DNA of 64,000 nt from CAZAKZ01 sp964485695. Lineage in GTDB: Bacteria; Planctomycetota; JAFGQW01. Shown piece after piece: positions 9,452 to 18,924 of this stretch. The notes under the pieces are model-generated. The model saw only the letters and a list, made by a program, of their open reading frames with translations. It made no database searches and was not told the origin of the DNA. How positions within the stretch are numbered: position 1 is the stretch's first letter; every line of letters begins with the position of its first letter. The position numbers and the translations under genes are program-made. The DNA is taken from positions 8,649 to 72,648 of the forward strand of contig CAZAKZ010000011.1 of the NCBI GenBank assembly GCA_964485695.1. The letters are read 5' to 3'.

Positions 9452-9758
9452 TCTTTCCAGCGACCCGGGATTCATTCTATCCGGGAATCGGGTTGGGAAA
9501 CAGGGGAGGGACCGGAGAGGATGTCGTCCGGAAAAGGAAGAGACGGGGACCAAGACTCTCAGGTTCAGAGAAGGCTAGGCTCGGGCGTGGCCCAGGAATC
9601 AAGGTCCCCGTTACATCCGGTAAAACGGGAGAAGGCGGGGAATGTTGCAAGAAACAGAACCGGGCTTTATCGTTGTGCGGCGCGAAATTCCTTGACGGGA
9701 GAGGCCCGTTTGTCCTTTTTGGAGGGTTCATTCCGGATTCTTGCATGGAGTGGAGAGA
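9452..9758. other. Divergent intergenic region with two small inverted repeats
   Basis: About 307 bases between a minus-strand secreted-protein gene and the plus-strand RNase gene. Two short hairpins are visible. One at 9607-9629 has stem CCCGTT/AACGGG. One at 9695-9709 has stem ACGGG/CCCGT followed by a T-rich stretch, TTGTCCTTTTT, so in the plus direction it looks like a weak terminator or attenuator ahead of the RNase gene. TTGACG at 9692 could be a -35 element, but no convincing -10 follows. I see no gene here. Confidence 0.35.
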
Positions 9759-11792
9759 TTGAAATCGTTCGAGGCGGTGCTCATACCCGAAGGCGACCGA
9801 CTCACACCGGGTCTGGGAATCGAGGAGAAAGGGAACAAGGTCGTCCTGGAGACGGTGTACGGAAAGCGATACAGCCTCGTCAGGGACAAGATCCTGTTCC
9901 GTGAGCCGCTTCAGGCCGAGACCAAGGCAGACGGTCTCCGATGCCTCAAGGACCGGGCCGGTCGGGCCGAGGCTCTGAAGGACGAGGTGGATGTGGAACT
10001 CCTCTACGAAAGCCTCGCCGACCAGGAGGACGCGGTCTATACGCTGCACCACCTCGTACGGACCTACTTCTCCGGGGCCGTGGATCTCGTCCATCTGAAG
10101 GCCATGGACCTGGCCGTGGGCGACGGAGGCGACTACTTCAAGCGGACAGGGTGGAAGTTCAGGCTCCATACCCGCGCCACACTGGAGCAGACGCGCCGGA
10201 AACGAGCCGAGGCCGAGGAGAAGGCGAGGCGCCTCGACGTCGTCCTCGGCCGGGTGGCGGCAACCCTTGAGGGTAGCCGGCCCGACGGCAGCCTCGAGAT
10301 GGACGAGGAGGCGAAGGACGTCCTGGACCAGGTCCGTTCCTTCGTGGTCCAGGGCAGCGGCCCGGGCGAGGTCGTGGTACAGCGACTCAAGAACGTGCCC
10401 GCTGTCTCCCACCTTGGCGGAACGCTTCAGGAAACCGGCCTGGAAATCCTTCTCGCTCTCGGGGTATGCGAGCGGCCCACGGACCTGCTCCTCGGCCGCT
10501 GCCGTCTGAACCGGAGCTTCAAGGCCGACCACCTCGAGGCTGTGGAGGCGGTGAAGGAGGCGATTCACGCTCGCCGGGACCTGCCGCCGGCCCCGGTGGA
10601 GGCCTGGACCCTGGACGACGAGGGCACCGAGGACTACGACGACGCCGTGAGTCTCCACCCCGTGGACGGCGGCGGCCTCGAGCTGGGGGTGCACATCGCC
10701 GACCCGTCGCCCTATATTCCGCCCGGCTCCCCTCTGGACGAGGAGGCCTACACCCGGGGCACGACGGTCTATCTCCCCGACCGGAAGTATCCCATGTTTC
10801 CCCCGGAGCTGAGCGAGGGCCTGCTGAGTCTTCGCACCGGCGTGGAGCGACCGGTGATGAGCTTCTACTTTCCTCTGGATACCCCCAATGCCGAGCCGGG
10901 CGAGCCCCGCATCGTGAAGGAGTGTCTGACGGTGTCGGGGAACCTCACCTACGACGAGGTGAACCCATGGCTCCTGGACAGCGGGGAGGCGGGGCGAACC
11001 GGAGAGGCGCTTCGCACGGCCTACCGCATCGCCGAGGCCCTGACCGCAAGGCGACTGGAGGCGGGCGCTGTGACCTTTCACGGGCCGGAGCTGAAGGTCT
11101 TTGTGGACGCCCAGGGCGAGGTCCACCTCCGGCGTATCGACGTCGGTACGCCCGCCCGGCGCCTGGTGAGCGAGCTGATGATCCTCGTGAACCGGGCCGG
11201 CGCCCGGTTCCTGGAGCGCCACGACATCCCCGCCATCTATCGCGCCCAGAATCCGCCCCGGGAGCCCGTGGTCCTGGGGGACGCCTACGATCCGGTCGCC
11301 TTCCGGCGCGAGGTGCGCAAGATGGTTAAGGCCCGGCTTACCCTGGATCCCGAACCCCATGCCGGCCTGGGCCTGCCCTGCTATACCCAGCTTTCTAGCC
11401 CGCTCAGGCGCTACGCCGACCTGGTCATGCACCGCCAGCTGAGCCACGCCATCGACGGCCGGCCGGTGCCTTTTTCGGACAGAGATGCCCTCCTCGAGGT
11501 GGTGGTCACCTCGGATATGAACTATCAGACCGCAGTGGACCTGGAACGGAGATCCAAGCACGCATACGGGCTCCGCTACCTTGAGGCCAGGACGGGGGAG
11601 ACCTTCGAGATGGTGGTGGTGGAGCGTCTACAGGGCCGCAGCGACGTGGTGGCGGAGTTCAAGGACTTCGGTCTCACGGGCCGCATCGCCTGTTCTGCGG
11701 GCGCGGCCCCTGAGGTGGGAACGCGACTCCGGGCCGTGATCCGGTCCATCGACGTGATTCGAGAGGAAGCGGTTCTGGAGCCGGTACCATGA
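9759..11792 (+). CDS. RNase II/RNB-family 3'-5' exoribonuclease
   Basis: About 677 residues from TTG 9759. This start is favoured because GGAGTGGAGAGA sits just upstream; in-frame TTG 9741 and GTG 9750 are alternatives with poorer spacing. The RNB catalytic domain starts near residue 280. The metal-binding aspartates match the D-x5-D-x-D-D pattern of RNase II (Asp286, Asp292, Asp294 and Asp295 in TLDDEGTEDYDDA), followed by HIADPSPYI. Later come PLRRYADLVMHRQL and an S1-like beta-barrel in the last ~75 residues. The N-terminal ~250 residues are not typical cold-shock domains and resemble the longer helical N-termini of cyanobacterial-type RNB proteins. Its role is degrading structured or unstructured RNA in the cytoplasm. 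Its stop overlaps the mutS ATG (ATGA). Confidence 0.9.
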   Translation: MKSFEAVLIPEGDRLTPGLGIEEKGNKVVLETVYGKRYSLVRDKILFREPLQAETKADGLRCLKDRAGRAEALKDEVDVELLYESLADQEDAVYTLHHLVRTYFSGAVDLVHLKAMDLAVGDGGDYFKRTGWKFRLHTRATLEQTRRKRAEAEEKARRLDVVLGRVAATLEGSRPDGSLEMDEEAKDVLDQVRSFVVQGSGPGEVVVQRLKNVPAVSHLGGTLQETGLEILLALGVCERPTDLLLGRCRLNRSFKADHLEAVEAVKEAIHARRDLPPAPVEAWTLDDEGTEDYDDAVSLHPVDGGGLELGVHIADPSPYIPPGSPLDEEAYTRGTTVYLPDRKYPMFPPELSEGLLSLRTGVERPVMSFYFPLDTPNAEPGEPRIVKECLTVSGNLTYDEVNPWLLDSGEAGRTGEALRTAYRIAEALTARRLEAGAVTFHGPELKVFVDAQGEVHLRRIDVGTPARRLVSELMILVNRAGARFLERHDIPAIYRAQNPPREPVVLGDAYDPVAFRREVRKMVKARLTLDPEPHAGLGLPCYTQLSSPLRRYADLVMHRQLSHAIDGRPVPFSDRDALLEVVVTSDMNYQTAVDLERRSKHAYGLRYLEARTGETFEMVVVERLQGRSDVVAEFKDFGLTGRIACSAGAAPEVGTRLRAVIRSIDVIREEAVLEPVP

Positions 11793-14398
11793 GCAACGCC
11801 GCTCAGACCCCGATGATGAAGCAGTACCATGCGGCCAGGGCCGAACACCCGGACTGCATTCTGTTTTTCCGCATGGGTGACTTCTTCGAGATGTTCTACG
11901 ACGACGCCGTCCTCGTGTCCCGGGAGCTGGGCCTCACCCTCACCTCGCGCAGCAAGGGAGAGGACGCCATCCCCATGGCCGGGGTGCCGGTGAGATCCAT
12001 GGAGGGGTATCTCCGGAAGCTGGTGGCCCGGGGACACCGCGTGGCGCTCTGCGATCAGGTGGAGGACCCGCGCGAGGCCAAGGATATCGTGGACCGCCGT
12101 GTGGTCCGGGTGATCACCCCCGGCACCCTGACCGAGGACACGGCCCTGGAGGAAAGCGAGCCCAACTTCCTCACGGCCGTGGCGCCGGGAAGGCGGGGCG
12201 TGGGACTGGCATGGGCCGATGTGAGCACCGGGATCTTCGAGCTGGAGGAGGTGCCGCCGGATCGATTGAGTGACGAGCTGACGCGGCTGCAGCCCGCGGA
12301 GCTCCTGGTGCCCGAGGAGCTGGAGCGGGAGAACGCGGCCATCCACACCGTGGTCCGTGCCTCCGAGGCCCGGACCGTGACGCCGCTGCCGGGGTGGAAA
12401 TTCGGAAGGGATGGTGGTTTCCAGGTCCTGGCCGACCACCTGAAGGTCAACGATCTGGCCGGATTCGGATGCGATGACCTCGGCCCGGCCCTGGGCGCGG
12501 GCGGGGCGTTGCTCCACTACCTGAAGGAGACCCAGCAAGCGGACCTGTCCCACATCAACGCGATCTCGAGGTTTCGAGACAGCGACACTATGTTCCTGGA
12601 CCGGGCCACCCGTCGGGCCCTGGAGCTCACCACGAATGCCCGGGACGGGGGCCGGGACGGCACCCTGCTCCAGGTGCTGGATCGAACCCAGACGCCCATG
12701 GGAGCCCGACGCCTCAAGGCCTGGGTGACGGCACCGCTGAGGCGCCTGGAAGCCATCCACGAGCGCCAGGAAGGGGTGGCGACCCTGGTGGAGAGCGCCG
12801 GGGTGCGTGAATGCGTCCGGAGCGGCCTGACCGGAGTCCACGATCTGGAGCGCCTGGTGGGGCGCCTCGGATGCGGGCGAGCCGGTGCCCGGGACCTGGT
12901 GGCTCTCGCCTCCTCCCTCGTGCCCGTGCCCGGCCTCATGGACGGACTGGAGGAGGCCGCCAAGGCGGTTCCGTATCTCCTGAACATCCACGCGCGCCTG
13001 GATCCCTGCCCCGAGGTGACGGACCTGGTGGGCCGGGCCCTGGTGGACTCCCCGCCGGCGATCCTCACCGAGGGCGGCCTGATCCGGGAGGGGTACGACG
13101 GAGACCTGGATAAACTCCACACCGTGGGCAGCGAGGGAAAGGGCTACCTCCACCGCTACCAGGCCGAGGAGGCCGAGCGCACCGGCATCTCGAACCTGAA
13201 GGTGGGATTCAACCGGGTCTTCGGATACTACATCGAGATCACCCACACCCATTCGGACCGGGTGCCCGACAACTACGTGCGCAAGCAAACCCTGAAGAAT
13301 GCGGAGCGCTACATTACACCGGAGCTCAAGGAATACGAGGCCCGGGTGCTGAACGCCGAGGAGCGCATCAAGGACATCGAGTACCGGCTGTTCATGGAGG
13401 TGCGCGGTGAGGTGGAGCGCCACGTCACCCGCATCCAGACCTGCGCCGGGGCCCTGGCGGACCTGGATGCCGCGGCCTCCCTGGCCGAGGTGGCCGTGAT
13501 CCGGCGCTACGTCCGGCCCGAGGTGAACCGGGGCCTGCGCCTCGAGGTGGAAGGCGGCCGGCATCCGGTTCTCGAGGCCGGCATGGCCGGCGGCGAGTTC
13601 GTTCCCAACGACCTCGACCTGGACGGCAAGGGCGACCGGCTGGCGATCCTCACCGGCCCCAACATGTCGGGGAAATCCACCTACATCCGCCAGGCCGCCC
13701 TCCACGCCCTCATGGCCCAGGCCGGGGCCTACGTGAGCGCGGACCGCGCCGTCATCGGCCTGGTGGACCGGGTGTTCACACGCGTGGGCGCCTCGGACGA
13801 CCTCAGCCGCGGCCTGAGCACCTTCATGGTGGAGATGACCGAGGTGGCCAACATCCTCAACAACGCCACGGACCGGAGCCTCCTGATCCTCGACGAGGTG
13901 GGCCGCGGCACCAGCACCTACGACGGCGTGAGCATTGCCTGGGCCGTGGCCGAGCACCTGGCAACCCGCCTCCGGAGCCGCACCCTGTTTGCCACCCATT
14001 ACCACGAACTCACGGCGCTGGCCGAACGCCTCGAGGGCGTGCGCAACTACAACGTTTCGGTGCGGGAATGGGGCGAGCAGGTGGTGTTCCTCCACCGCAT
14101 CGTGCCGGGTGGCTCGGACCGCTCCTACGGACTGCACGTGGCCCGGCTGGCCGGCGTTCCCGGCGGCGTCATCGATCGGGCCCGGGTGATCCTGGAGATC
14201 CTTCAGGGCAAGGCCGAGAGGCGCGAGGCTCTGCCCGGCCTCGGCGGCGGGGACGAGGCGGCTGCGCCCAGGCAGCTTTCCCTGTTCGATCCGGAGGGCG
14301 ATCCGGTGATCCAGGCGCTGCGCGAGGCGGATGTGAACCGCATGACGCCCCTGGAAGCGCTTGAGCTGCTGGCCAGGCTGAAGGATCAGCTGGAGTAA
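11789..14398 (+). CDS. mutS: DNA mismatch repair ATPase MutS
   Basis: 869 residues, normal for MutS1. The N-terminal mismatch-binding motif GDFFEMF supplies the wedge Phe32 and Glu34. The connector, lever and clamp regions follow (NLKVGFNRVFGYYIEI, a well-conserved core stretch). The C-terminal ABC-type ATPase has Walker A GPNMSGKST near residue 623 and Walker B LLILDEVGRGTSTYDG, followed by ATHYHEL. A short C-terminal tail ends in a helical ALELLARLKDQLE. The start is firm: it overlaps the RNase stop by four bases and has GGAG upstream. No mutL is adjacent. Coupling of mutS to an RNB exonuclease is unusual and may simply be operon sharing. Confidence 0.97.
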   Translation: MSNAAQTPMMKQYHAARAEHPDCILFFRMGDFFEMFYDDAVLVSRELGLTLTSRSKGEDAIPMAGVPVRSMEGYLRKLVARGHRVALCDQVEDPREAKDIVDRRVVRVITPGTLTEDTALEESEPNFLTAVAPGRRGVGLAWADVSTGIFELEEVPPDRLSDELTRLQPAELLVPEELERENAAIHTVVRASEARTVTPLPGWKFGRDGGFQVLADHLKVNDLAGFGCDDLGPALGAGGALLHYLKETQQADLSHINAISRFRDSDTMFLDRATRRALELTTNARDGGRDGTLLQVLDRTQTPMGARRLKAWVTAPLRRLEAIHERQEGVATLVESAGVRECVRSGLTGVHDLERLVGRLGCGRAGARDLVALASSLVPVPGLMDGLEEAAKAVPYLLNIHARLDPCPEVTDLVGRALVDSPPAILTEGGLIREGYDGDLDKLHTVGSEGKGYLHRYQAEEAERTGISNLKVGFNRVFGYYIEITHTHSDRVPDNYVRKQTLKNAERYITPELKEYEARVLNAEERIKDIEYRLFMEVRGEVERHVTRIQTCAGALADLDAAASLAEVAVIRRYVRPEVNRGLRLEVEGGRHPVLEAGMAGGEFVPNDLDLDGKGDRLAILTGPNMSGKSTYIRQAALHALMAQAGAYVSADRAVIGLVDRVFTRVGASDDLSRGLSTFMVEMTEVANILNNATDRSLLILDEVGRGTSTYDGVSIAWAVAEHLATRLRSRTLFATHYHELTALAERLEGVRNYNVSVREWGEQVVFLHRIVPGGSDRSYGLHVARLAGVPGGVIDRARVILEILQGKAERREALPGLGGGDEAAAPRQLSLFDPEGDPVIQALREADVNRMTPLEALELLARLKDQLE

Positions 14399-14407
14399 TC
14401 CGGCACT

Positions 14408-15544
14408 TCACGTCCGCACCCTGTCCAGGAGCGCGGCCCCCACCGCCGCGAACAGGATCACGGGGATCCAGGCCGCCATGACGGGGCCCAGGTCGCTCCG
14501 GTTTCCCAGATCCATGCTCACGAAATCGGCGAGGTAGAATCCGGCGCACATGGCGAGACATTTCAGGATGGGGCCGATGCCCAACTGGCGCATATAGGCT
14601 CGCATCAGGAAGGGAAGGCCCAGGAGCAGCAGCACCAGGCACTTGAGGGGATGGGTGAAGTGCCGGTGGATCTCCAGCACCAGAGCGGGGTCCGGGTGGC
14701 GGCGGTGCGCTTTCCGGAGCTGGCCCACATTCATGGCGGGTTTTTCCAGCTTGGCGAGCTCGATGTCCCTGGGCTTGAGCCTCGAGCCGGTGAGGAACCG
14801 GACGGGACGCTGCACCAGCATGCCGTGTTCGTTCCTGAACTCCTCGAAGCTTCCTTCGGCCAGGACCCAGCCCTTCCTTCCGTCCGCCGTCTTGCGCACG
14901 TACCGTGCCGAGGGAGCGAACACCTGGCGCTTCCGGGCCAGGGTTCCATCCTTGAGGACTTCGGTCTCCATCATGATGAGGGGGGTGGCGGTCTGCCGCT
15001 GAGGGTGAGGGTCATACCGGTGGATGATGTATCGATTGCCGAGGCGGTCGCTGACGATGGGAAGGTGAGCGAGCTCTCGGGTGCTCTTGCCCTTGATGCG
15101 GCGGCCGAGGTGCTTTTGATCCAGGGCCAGGCGGGGCAGAAGCAGTTCCTGCTGCGCGAAGACGAGGCCCGCGAACAGCAGGGTCCACGTCAGGATGGGC
15201 CGGACCACTCGGAAAAGACTCTCCCCAGCTGTCACCATGGGCATGAGCTCGTTGGACCGGAGCAGCCGGCTCAGGGTGTAGAGGGCGGCGATGAGCGGGA
15301 TGAACGGAGCGGTGTAGTGCAGGAAGAAGGGCATGTTGGCCAGGAAATACCGGCCTACCAGACCCGCCATGGTGCCGAGAGTGTTGGCCTCGGGATCTTC
15401 TTGCATGGCCTCGAGGATGTCGTCCAGCTTACCGAAGAAGTCCCCCACCATCCAGAGACTCATGAAGATGAGGGTGCAGGCGGCCAGGGCGCCGAGATAG
15501 ACGCGTCGCACGTACTGGTCGAGACCCCTGCCGAGGAAGCTCAT
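14408..15544 (-). CDS. lptG: LptF/LptG-family LPS export permease (second gene of pair)
   Basis: 378 residues of the YjgP/YjgQ family. Three hydrophobic helices occur in the first ~130 residues (LGALAACTLIFMSLWMV; PFIPLIAALYTLSRLL; ILTWTLLFAGLVFAQ). A ~150-residue periplasmic beta-jellyroll-like section follows, with NRYIIHRYDP. Three more helices close the protein (CLVLLLLGLPFLM; CLAMCAGFYLADFV; MAAWIPVILFAAVGAALL). With its partner it forms the transmembrane part of the LptB2FG exporter that extracts lipopolysaccharide from the inner membrane. Its start overlaps the stop of the upstream permease by four bases. Which copy is F and which is G cannot be settled by eye. The ATPase LptB is not in the window. 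Confidence 0.85.
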   Translation of the reverse strand: MSFLGRGLDQYVRRVYLGALAACTLIFMSLWMVGDFFGKLDDILEAMQEDPEANTLGTMAGLVGRYFLANMPFFLHYTAPFIPLIAALYTLSRLLRSNELMPMVTAGESLFRVVRPILTWTLLFAGLVFAQQELLLPRLALDQKHLGRRIKGKSTRELAHLPIVSDRLGNRYIIHRYDPHPQRQTATPLIMMETEVLKDGTLARKRQVFAPSARYVRKTADGRKGWVLAEGSFEEFRNEHGMLVQRPVRFLTGSRLKPRDIELAKLEKPAMNVGQLRKAHRRHPDPALVLEIHRHFTHPLKCLVLLLLGLPFLMRAYMRQLGIGPILKCLAMCAGFYLADFVSMDLGNRSDLGPVMAAWIPVILFAAVGAALLDRVRT

Positions 15545-16746
15545 CGTGCACCTCGCCTGATCAGGACAAAGATCAGGATCCAGAGGGCGATGTTGCCGAA
15601 CTGGAGGGAGAGGACGGGCGGTAGGGCTCCGGCCTCGGCGGCGGTCTCTCCGATGCGGGTGAGGGGGTGGTAGACGAGGAGTGTACCGCCGAAGCCGGCA
15701 AGGTAGGCCAGGACACGTCCCTGGCCGCGGAAGATCAGGCCCAGAGCCGCTCCCAGCAGTGCCATGGACAGGTTGGACAGGGCCAGGCTCAGACGGTTGA
15801 AGACCTCCACGTCGATGGTGGTGCGGCTGAGCCTTTGGATTTCCAGGTCGCGGGCCCGCAGGCTCATGAGGTCGTCGATGTCTCTGTCCTTCACCTTGGT
15901 CCGGATGTTGGCCCGGGCCCCGACCCGTTCCAGGTCGATGGTGATGGCAAAGGTCCGGCCGGTGAAGCCGACTTTTCGGTCCAGGCTCCGGCTCCGGAAC
16001 CGGTCGGCCTGACCGGAACGTGTCCCGGATTTCTTCTTCCCGCGGTCCGGGGTCAGATCGTAGAATCCGAGCATGCCCTCCAGCTCGAACTTGATGAGGT
16101 TGAAGTAGGGGTCGAGGCGGAAGGTGCCGCTTTTTGCGTGGAGGATCTGGCCCGGCTCGTTCGGGTCGGCCAGGACGTACTTTCCGCTGGGAAGGATCTT
16201 CTGTGGTGGGACCTTGTAGACCACGATATCGTGGAGACGTCCGTCTTTCACGCTCTTCCAGTGGAACTTGTAGCCTTCGTACTCGATGTGGTTCCGGGAT
16301 TCGCTCAGCCTGGTGATGAACCGGGTCACCACGTGTCGCTTGAACCGGTTCAGCTGGTTGCGGCAGTACGGAGCAAGGTAGTTGTTGGTGGTGATTGAGA
16401 GGAAGGACAGCAGAATCCCGATGAAGAAAATGGGCGTGATGATCCGCGTGAAGGAGACGCCGGTGAGCTTCATGGCCATGATCTCGCGGTCTGCGGAGAG
16501 CCGGCAGTAGGCGTTCAGGGATCCGATAAGTGCGGCCAGGGGCATGGCATGGATGATCACGTAGGGCAGGATCAACGGGGAGACCTCGATGATGGAAATC
16601 AGATCCAGGCCGTGAACGCTCTGGAGCAGCTTGAAGGAGGTGCCGATGAACAGGATTCCGGTGATGACCCCGATGGCGATGAGGAAGCTGGTAAGGAACT
16701 CCCGCAGGATGTAGCGCTCCAGGATCGAGATCGAGGGTTTGATCAT
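15541..16746 (-). CDS. lptF: LptF/LptG-family LPS export permease (first gene of pair)
   Basis: 401 residues with YjgP/YjgQ architecture. It starts MIKPSISILERYILREFLTS, a typical coupling-helix start, then helices FLIAIGVITGILFIG, PLILPYVIIHAMPLAALIG and IITPIFFIGILLSFLSI. A central soluble domain (residues ~130-290) is followed by helices LALSNLSMALLGAALGLI, YLAGFGGTLLVYH and FGNIALWILIFVLIRR. The residues REIMAMKLTGVSF match the conserved cytoplasmic loop that contacts LptB. GGGAAC lies before ATG 16746. Together with the coupled downstream gene it implies an LPS-bearing outer membrane. An AT-rich patch at 16836-16848 upstream may hold the promoter. Confidence 0.85.
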   Translation of the reverse strand: MIKPSISILERYILREFLTSFLIAIGVITGILFIGTSFKLLQSVHGLDLISIIEVSPLILPYVIIHAMPLAALIGSLNAYCRLSADREIMAMKLTGVSFTRIITPIFFIGILLSFLSITTNNYLAPYCRNQLNRFKRHVVTRFITRLSESRNHIEYEGYKFHWKSVKDGRLHDIVVYKVPPQKILPSGKYVLADPNEPGQILHAKSGTFRLDPYFNLIKFELEGMLGFYDLTPDRGKKKSGTRSGQADRFRSRSLDRKVGFTGRTFAITIDLERVGARANIRTKVKDRDIDDLMSLRARDLEIQRLSRTTIDVEVFNRLSLALSNLSMALLGAALGLIFRGQGRVLAYLAGFGGTLLVYHPLTRIGETAAEAGALPPVLSLQFGNIALWILIFVLIRRGAR

Positions 16747-16889
16747 TTCAGTTCCCGGGATTCCTGTCCGGCTTTCCGGGCACGAGCCGCTTGAGCCCTT
16801 TTTGACTTCCGTACCTGGCCTGACGTCGTCAGAAGGATATATATATTTCCGGTTCTTTCAATTCGCTACCGCTCTGGGAATGCAAGCCG

Positions 16890-17639
16890 GTGAAGAAACC
16901 CGTCGCCCCCGCCACCACGGTCGAGGTGAAATCGCAAGTCCCTGGAATGGAGGGATTTCTGGATGCGGACCTCGCACCCCACTGGCCCGGAGATCCCGAG
17001 ATCCTCGGCCATCGTCCCGAAACCAAGGTGTTCAAGGCCTCGTCCAGCACCCGGGTTCTGGGGATCCGTCTGGCCGGAAAATTCCTGGTGGTCAAGCAAC
17101 ACCGGCCCAAGACCGTCCTCAGAAGGCTGCGGACCTTCCGGCGCCCGTCCAGAGCAATCCGGGGCTACTGGACGGCCCTCGCCCTGCGCCGGGCGGGCAT
17201 CCGGGTGCCCCGGCCCCGGGGGGTGATGGAGGTGCGGCGGGCCGGGTTCCTGGTCCGGTCCTACCTGGTGAGCGATGGTGTCCAGGCGGCGGAGACTCTG
17301 TTCGACTTTCTGCACCGAATACCGGCCGGAGAGGCGCGGCGCCGGATCGTGGCCCGGGGCCTGGGCCGGCTCCTGGGACGCACCGAGGCCGCTGGATTCC
17401 GGAACCGGGACCTCAAGGCGCCGAACTTCCTGGTGGGGCCCGAGAACCGGATCTGGCTGGTGGACCTGGACGGGGTTCACCGAACCACGGGTCCTCGAGC
17501 GCGGGCGCGGCGGCGAAAGGACTGGGCGCGGCTTCTCGAGGACGTGCGCTCCGCGGGGCCGCCGGACCCCGCCGAGGTGCGGCAGTTCCTGCGGGGCTTT
17601 GGACAGGGGACCCGAGAGGGACCTACTCCCGCAGTTTGA
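16890..17639 (+). CDS. WaaP/Kdo-kinase-like lipopolysaccharide kinase
   Basis: 249 residues if translation starts at GTG 16890; ATG 16947 is an alternative. It is a small protein-kinase-like fold of the Kdo/WaaP class: a VVKQH-type lysine strand near residue 67, catalytic loop RNRDLKAPN (Asp174, Asn179) and metal-binding VDLDG (Asp192 replacing the DFG Asp). Members phosphorylate heptose or Kdo in LPS core on the cytoplasmic face. Position next to lptF/lptG, transcribed divergently from them, fits LPS maturation. The C-terminal ~40 residues are very Arg-rich. Its 3' end overlaps the convergent FHA gene by 17 bases. A protein-kinase role in FHA signalling is conceivable but less likely. Confidence 0.75.
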   Translation: MKKPVAPATTVEVKSQVPGMEGFLDADLAPHWPGDPEILGHRPETKVFKASSSTRVLGIRLAGKFLVVKQHRPKTVLRRLRTFRRPSRAIRGYWTALALRRAGIRVPRPRGVMEVRRAGFLVRSYLVSDGVQAAETLFDFLHRIPAGEARRRIVARGLGRLLGRTEAAGFRNRDLKAPNFLVGPENRIWLVDLDGVHRTTGPRARARRRKDWARLLEDVRSAGPPDPAEVRQFLRGFGQGTREGPTPAV

Positions 17640-18774
17640 TCTTCTCGAGTTCCTGGGTGGCGAGATTCACGTACTTCGGGAGCCCCCACTTCTTCTTGAT
17701 CTCGGTGTAGATCTCCTTGGATACGCGGTAGTTCCCCTCGTCGGCGTATTCCTGGGCTTCCTGGTGCTGAAGCTGCCACTGGGTGGTGGCCGTGTCCATG
17801 AGGAGCTTGAACAGGACGGTGAGCTTGTCCTGGGTCGCCTTGACGCGGGACCTCTTGGTCAGGATGTCGATGAGCTGCTTGGCCTTGTTGAAACGCTCGT
17901 TCGCGATGTGATCCTCGATGACCTTCAGGGTCTTGGGCACGTCCTTGACCTCGCCCTCGAGCTTCTTCACCCACTTTGCTCTCTTGTCCTCATTGGGCCG
18001 GATGTAGGGGCTGTCCGGGTACTTGGCATTGAACCATTCCAGCCTGGCGATGGCCTCGGCATACTTGCCCTTTTTTGCCAGGTGATAGGCTTCGTTGGAC
18101 GACTTGTAGTAGTCCTTCTTATGAAACTCCTTGAAGTACTCGAGCTCGTCCAGGGCTTTCAGCTGGGTGAAGACCTTCTCCCGGTATTTCTCGTAGCGCT
18201 CCTCCGAGAGAGGCGTCTTCTCGCTCCTGGGAAGGTCCTCGTACTCGAGGAGGAGTTTTTTCGCTTTCTCGAGATCGCCCCGATCCGTGGAGTCGTAGAG
18301 GGCGGCCACCCGGTCCATGAGGATCAGCCCCTTGTACTGCGACACGCCCGAGAATTTCACGATGAGGAGTATGACCAGAGCGACCACCAGTGTCCCGATG
18401 GCGATGATGGCGGCGGGGTGCATGCCTCGCCGGGTCCGGGCCTGTTCCATGCGGATGCTTTCCCGCGGCTCGAGACGGGCGGCCGCCGAGGAACCGGCAT
18501 TGAACTGCATCAAGGCCCGGCCGATCTGGATGCGATCCCCGTGCTTCAGGGTGTGCTGGTTGATGAACTCCCCGTTCACCTTGGTGCCGCGCTTGCTCTC
18601 CAGATCGATGATGCGGTAGCCCTGGGGTGTCTTCTTGATCTCGCAGTGGACCCGGGACACGACCGGGTCCCTGAGGCGGATGTTATTTTCCGGCGTGCTG
18701 CCGATATGGAGGGTGTCCTCGCAGATCTCGTAGATTCGCTTCCGTTCCCCCTCCTTGATGATCAGCTTGGCCAT
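17623..18774 (-). CDS. FHA-domain membrane protein with a C-terminal helical-repeat region
   Basis: 383 residues. The N-terminal FHA domain (residues 1-~95) shows the hallmarks LHIGSTPENNIRL, VSRVHCEI, and then KRGTKVNGEFI, GDRIQIG, so the phosphothreonine-binding Arg/Ser/Asn-type residues are present in modified form. One transmembrane helix lies at ~120-142 (AAIIAIGTLVVALVILLIV). The remainder is charged alpha-helix, probably TPR-like, with KYPDSPYIRP. The FHA domain should face the cytoplasm and the helical part the periplasm, a bridge-like layout. A TATAAT-type -10 lies upstream at 18893-18898. The next FHA gene lies immediately upstream on the same strand. Confidence 0.85.
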   Translation of the reverse strand: MAKLIIKEGERKRIYEICEDTLHIGSTPENNIRLRDPVVSRVHCEIKKTPQGYRIIDLESKRGTKVNGEFINQHTLKHGDRIQIGRALMQFNAGSSAAARLEPRESIRMEQARTRRGMHPAAIIAIGTLVVALVILLIVKFSGVSQYKGLILMDRVAALYDSTDRGDLEKAKKLLLEYEDLPRSEKTPLSEERYEKYREKVFTQLKALDELEYFKEFHKKDYYKSSNEAYHLAKKGKYAEAIARLEWFNAKYPDSPYIRPNEDKRAKWVKKLEGEVKDVPKTLKVIEDHIANERFNKAKQLIDILTKRSRVKATQDKLTVLFKLLMDTATTQWQLQHQEAQEYADEGNYRVSKEIYTEIKKKWGLPKYVNLATQELEKIKLRE

Positions 18775-18892
18775 GCTAAAAAACCCTCCAAGGTTTCAGA
18801 CCTGGATCCGCCGGGTAGCACCGCGGCGGCACTCGACCGTGCCAGGCGTGTATTCAGGCAATCATAATTTCATCGTTCGACCATTATAGATT

Positions 18893-18898
18893 CCATCG
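18893..18898 (-). promoter_or_regulatory. Candidate -10 element for the FHA membrane-protein gene
   Basis: On the minus strand this reads TATAAT, about 120 bases upstream of the ATG at 18774 and in the gap after the end of the FHA-CAP gene. I see no good -35 hexamer 16-18 bases further upstream, so the call rests on the -10 alone and on the local AT-richness in a GC-rich setting. It implies that the FHA gene can be transcribed separately from its upstream neighbour. Confidence 0.35.
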
Positions 18899-18924
18899 GC
18901 GATCCCGGAAGGGGCCGGCAGGGA

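Noticed and set aside
11576..14137. 853-codon minus-strand ORF opposite mutS
   Set aside because: Antisense shadow of mutS, His/Gln/Gly-rich and without any motif.
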